A stretch of 64,000 nucleotides of DNA from Pseudomonas sp. 10-1B (GTDB taxonomy: Bacteria; Pseudomonadota; Gammaproteobacteria; Pseudomonadales; Pseudomonadaceae), in assembly GCF_000935045.1 (NCBI RefSeq), contig NZ_JYKS01000010.1, forward strand, positions 1-64,000, read 5' to 3'. The notes beneath the pieces are model-generated. The model ran no database searches. It worked only from the letters and a program-made list of their open reading frames with translations, and had not been told where the DNA came from. Below are positions 61,104 to 64,000 of the stretch, one piece after another. The position numbers and the translations under genes are program-made. Position 1 is the stretch's first letter. Every line of letters begins with the position of its first letter.

Positions 61104-62456
61104 ATGACAGCCAGAACCCCGACCGGCCTTGGTGGCGACACCAAGCAACGCCTGATCCAGCAAGCCCTTGCACGCCGCCTTAACGTGGCTGCCGCGGGCG
61201 AGCAGGGCGCCACCCTGGAGCAGGTGCAGCAGGCTGCCCTGAAGGTGCCCGAGGCGTTCTATCGCTTTGACCAGCACCCAGGGTACCAACAGCTGCGGGT
61301 GATCCAGCAGAGTGGCATGCGGCTGGGCTTGAGCAACCCGTTCTTCCGCCTGCACCAGGGCACTGCCGGTGCCCAGACGCAGATTGGCGAGCGCGAGTAC
61401 CTCAACTTCGCCAGTTACAACTACCTGGGGTATTCCGGCCACCCGAGCGTGGCCGAAGCGGCCAAGGCGGCCATCGACCGCTACGGTACTTCGGTGTCGG
61501 CCAGCCGCCCCGTGTCTGGCGACCGCCCGCTGCATCGCGAGTTGGAGCGCGAGCTGGCCAGCCTGTACGAGGTGGACGATGCGGTGGTGATGGTCAGCGG
61601 CCATGCCACCAATGTGACCACCATCGGCTACCTGTTCGGGCCGCGCGACCTGGTGGTGCATGACGAACTGATCCACAACAGCGTGTTGCAGGGTATCCAG
61701 CTGTCGGGTGCCCGCCGCTTGAGTTTTGCGCATAACGACTGGCAGGCGCTCGACCGCCTGCTGGGTGAGCAGCGCCAGCACTTCGAGCGGGTGCTGGTGG
61801 TGGTGGAAGGTATCTACAGCATGGATGGCGACTACCCCGAGTTGCCGCGGTTCGTCGAGCTCAAGCACAAGCACAAAGTGTTCTTGATGGTGGATGAAGC
61901 GCATTCGCTGGGTGTGATGGGGGCCACGGGCAAGGGCATTCGCGAGCATTTTGGGCTGGCGGGTGACGACGTCGACATCTGGATGGGTACCTTGAGCAAG
62001 ACCCTGGCCAGTTGCGGTGGTTATATCGCTGGCAGCACGGCGTTGATCGAGCATTTGAAGTTTCTTGCGCCGGGTTTTTTGTACAGCGTCGGCATGCCAC
62101 CGGCGGTCACGGCCGCTGCGCTGGCGGCGTTGCAGCTGCTGGCGGATGATCGCGAGCGCGTAGCGCAGGTGCAGGCGCGTGGCGAGCTGTTCCTGCGCCT
62201 GGCGCGGGAGGCCGGGCTGGACACCGCGACCAGTACCGGCCTGGCGGTGATACCGGTGATTACCGGCAGCTCGTTCAAGGCTGGGCGGTTGTCCAGTGCG
62301 TTGTTCGAGCGCGGCATCAATGCCCAGCCGATCTTGTACCCGGCGGTGCCGGAGCATTCGGCCCGGGTACGGTTTTTTGTGTCTTGCGAGCATACGCAAG
62401 AGCAGATTCGGCATACCGTGGCGGTGGTGGCGGAGGAGATGGCGCGGTTGGGGTGA
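61104..62456 (+). CDS. Alpha-oxoamine synthase (BioF/RkpG/WcbT-like)
   Basis: A 450-residue PLP enzyme of the family of 8-amino-7-oxononanoate synthase and serine palmitoyltransferase, which joins an acyl thioester to an amino acid with loss of CO2. The PLP lysine is Lys299 (GTLSKTLASCGGYIAG); DEAHSLGVMG supplies the cofactor aspartate and SVSASRPVSGD the substrate loop. About 90 residues precede the BioF-like core, longer than in biotin enzymes. Starting 9 bases after the PKS stop, it probably releases the PKS chain from the ACP as an amino ketone. No bio genes are nearby, so a role in biotin synthesis is unlikely. The amino acid used is unknown. Confidence 0.88.
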   Translation: MTARTPTGLGGDTKQRLIQQALARRLNVAAAGEQGATLEQVQQAALKVPEAFYRFDQHPGYQQLRVIQQSGMRLGLSNPFFRLHQGTAGAQTQIGEREYLNFASYNYLGYSGHPSVAEAAKAAIDRYGTSVSASRPVSGDRPLHRELERELASLYEVDDAVVMVSGHATNVTTIGYLFGPRDLVVHDELIHNSVLQGIQLSGARRLSFAHNDWQALDRLLGEQRQHFERVLVVVEGIYSMDGDYPELPRFVELKHKHKVFLMVDEAHSLGVMGATGKGIREHFGLAGDDVDIWMGTLSKTLASCGGYIAGSTALIEHLKFLAPGFLYSVGMPPAVTAAALAALQLLADDRERVAQVQARGELFLRLAREAGLDTATSTGLAVIPVITGSSFKAGRLSSALFERGINAQPILYPAVPEHSARVRFFVSCEHTQEQIRHTVAVVAEEMARLG

Positions 62457-62464
62457 GGCGATGC

Positions 62465-62920
62465 CTACAGCCAGATGGCATCCCAGTGCGGGTAGTCGCC
62501 GACATTGGGTGCCAGGCCGGCCCTGACCGGGTTGGCAATGATGTACCGCGCGGCATTGAGCAGATCATCATCCTTGCGCATGGCGCGATCGCAGTAGCCC
62601 GCCTGCCAGATCGGCGTGGGTGTTACCCCAGCTTTGCGCAAGGCATGGCTGGACCTGGATTTGAAGCGGCGCATCAAGGTGGCCAGACTTACTTGTTTCA
62701 GCTCAATCAGCCAATGCACATGGTCGGGCATGACGACCCAGGCCAGTGTGACGCAGCTGTTTTCCCGATCGGCTTGGCGCAGGTGGTTGATTACCAGCCT
62801 GGCAAGGGTGAAGTTGTGGAACAGGGGGCGACGCTGGTGAGTGACAGTGGTCAGCATGTATAGCCTGCCGGGGCGTGAAACCCTGTGGCGGCGAAGGTGG
62901 TGGGCATGGGCGTAGTGCAT
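62465..62920 (-). CDS. REP-associated tyrosine transposase (RAYT)
   Basis: A 151-residue Y1/HUH transposase related to IS200/IS605 TnpA. It has the HUH metal motif (MPDHVHWLIEL, His67 and His69) and the RAYT-typical IWQAGYCDRAMR and RYIIANPVRAGL, whose Tyr126 is the candidate nucleophile. Such enzymes nick REP sequences and are thought to have spread them. ATG 62920 was chosen because AAGGA lies 7 bases before it and gives the usual length; 42 extra codons upstream are not conserved. It is convergent with the oxoamine synthase gene (8-base gap), and a REP array lies just upstream. Confidence 0.88.
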   Translation of the reverse strand: MHYAHAHHLRRHRVSRPGRLYMLTTVTHQRRPLFHNFTLARLVINHLRQADRENSCVTLAWVVMPDHVHWLIELKQVSLATLMRRFKSRSSHALRKAGVTPTPIWQAGYCDRAMRKDDDLLNAARYIIANPVRAGLAPNVGDYPHWDAIWL

Positions 62921-63054
62921 GTGGTCATCCTTGAAGTCACGATAGCCCGAGCCAGAGTAGTCGCCTTCATGGCGCCTTCGGCGATTCAACCATTGCAGAA
63001 TGTGCCAACGACGGCCTTTGCCGAACCACCGATGTGTGCGCACCACCGATCAAT

Positions 63055-64000
63055 GTAGGAGCGGGCTTGCCCGCGAATGCGGTGGCGGCTGCGACGGTGA
63101 ATGGCCGGGGGATAGTGGCCGGCAGGCCCGGCCCTTTCGCGGGTAAACCCGCTCCTACGACGGTCTTTGTCGAACACGACGGCCTTTGCCGAACCACCGA
63201 TGTGTGCGCACCACCGATCAATGTAGGAGCGGGCTTGCCCGCGAATGCGGTGGCGGCTGCGGCGGTGAATGGCCGGGGATAGTGGCCAGCAGGCCCGGCC
63301 TCTTCGCGGGTAAACCCGCTCCTACGACGGTCTTTGCCGAACACGACGGCCTTTGCCGAACCACCGATGTGTGCGCACCACCGATCGATGTAGGAGCGGG
63401 CTTCGCCCGCGAATGCGGTGGCGGCTGCGACGGTGAATGGCCGGGGGATAGTGGCCGGCAGGCCCGGCCTCTTCGCGGGTAAACCCGCTCCTACGACGGT
63501 CTTTGTCGAACACGACGGCCTTTGCCGAACCACCGGTGTGTATGCACCACCGATTGTGTAGGAGCGGGCTTCGCCCGCGAATGCGGTGGCGGCTGCGACG
63601 GTGAATGGCCGGGGGATAGTGGCCGGCAGGCCCGGCCCTTTCGCGGGTAAACCCGCTCCTACGACGGCCTTTGTCGAACACGACGGCCTTTGCCGCACCA
63701 CCGGTGTGTGTGCACCGATTGTGTAGGAGCGGGCTTGCCCGCGAATGCGGTGGCGGCTGCGGCGGTGAATGGCCGGGGGATAGTGGCCAGCAGGCCCGGC
63801 CTCTTCGCGGGTAAACCCGCTCCTACGACGGTCTTTGTCGAACACGACGGCCTTTTCCGCACCACCGGTGTGCGCGCACCACCGATCAATGTAGGAGCGG
63901 GCTTCGCCCGCGAATGCGGTGGTGGCTGCGACGGTGAATGGCCGGGGGATAGTGGCCGGCAGGCCCGGCCCTTTCGCGGGTAAACCCGCTCCTACGACGG
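63055..64000. repeat. Tandem array of REP pairs, six units of about 167 bases
   Basis: Units begin with GTAGGAGCGGGCTTGCCCGC (or the CTTCGCC variant) at 63055, 63223, 63390, 63558, 63723 and 63891; steps are 168, 167, 168, 165 and 168 bases. Each has a facing TTCGCGGGTAAACCCGCTCC copy about 85 bases later and a shared linker (CGACGGCCTTTGCCG). The sixth unit is cut by the window edge, so the array is longer. It contains no genes. Confidence 0.93.

Noticed and set aside
61104..62456. Oxoamine synthase as biotin BioF
   Set aside because: No other bio genes are present, there is a long N-terminal extension, and it is coupled to a PKS without thioesterase.
62967..63845. Open frames of 60-292 codons across the REP array
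   Set aside because: They are repeated peptides read from the REP units (for example GAGLPAK) with no ribosome site; the array explains them.
63055..64000. Regular repeat array as a possible CRISPR
   Set aside because: Units are about 167 bases and the intervening sequences are themselves repeated. There are no unique spacers and no cas genes.

Overview
The window is a stretch of a fluorescent pseudomonad chromosome, most like the Pseudomonas putida group. The evidence is the conserved order mupP-ubiG / mtnA-gyrA-serC-pheA-tyrA::aroA-cmk-rpsA-ihfB-lapA, high-GC codon use, and abundant putida-type REP elements. No tRNA, rRNA, CRISPR array or intact insertion sequence was seen.

Layout. Positions 1-30,100 are mostly core genome: polyphosphate:AMP phosphotransferase, an EamA exporter, fumarase C (minus strand), DUF2059 and BolA proteins, TrhO, a DsbA-like protein overlapping an ABC exporter, a GGDEF/EAL protein, a PqqC/TenA-like protein, a minus-strand yciK then ubiG-mupP, and the gyrA-to-lapA block with a beta-CASP nuclease-like protein. 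Most gaps hold REP pairs, and a 1.2 kb REP-rich spacer separates rpsA from ihfB.

Positions 30,301-52,978 are an O-antigen locus with the order of the P. aeruginosa O5-type wbp cluster: wzz, wbpA-wbpB-wbpC-wbpD-wbpE, wzy, wzx, hisH2-hisF2, wbpG, wbpH, wbpI, wbpJ, and finally wbpM. WbpA/B/E/D/I would make UDP-ManNAc3NAcA, and HisH2/HisF2/WbpG would convert a carboxylated acetamido sugar to its acetamidino form. Three things depart from that layout. A wrecked second wzz lies after wzz. A secreted protein with a glucuronyl C5-epimerase domain and discoidin-like domains sits between hisF2 and wbpG. The end that normally carries wbpK/wbpL instead carries PglC-, PglD- and PglE-like genes, which together with WbpM would make and load di-N-acetylbacillosamine as the first sugar.

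Positions 53,595-62,456 hold a single-module, highly reducing type I polyketide synthase (KS-AT-DH-MT-like-psiKR-ER-KR-ACP, 2,499 residues, no thioesterase) followed 9 bases later by an alpha-oxoamine synthase. This pairing resembles RkpA/RkpG of Sinorhizobium K-antigen synthesis and WcbR/WcbT of the Burkholderia capsule locus, so a lipid made for a surface glycan is as likely as a free amino-polyketide. It is the best candidate for an undescribed system here. The window ends with a REP-associated tyrosine transposase and a tandem array of REP pairs that runs off the right edge.
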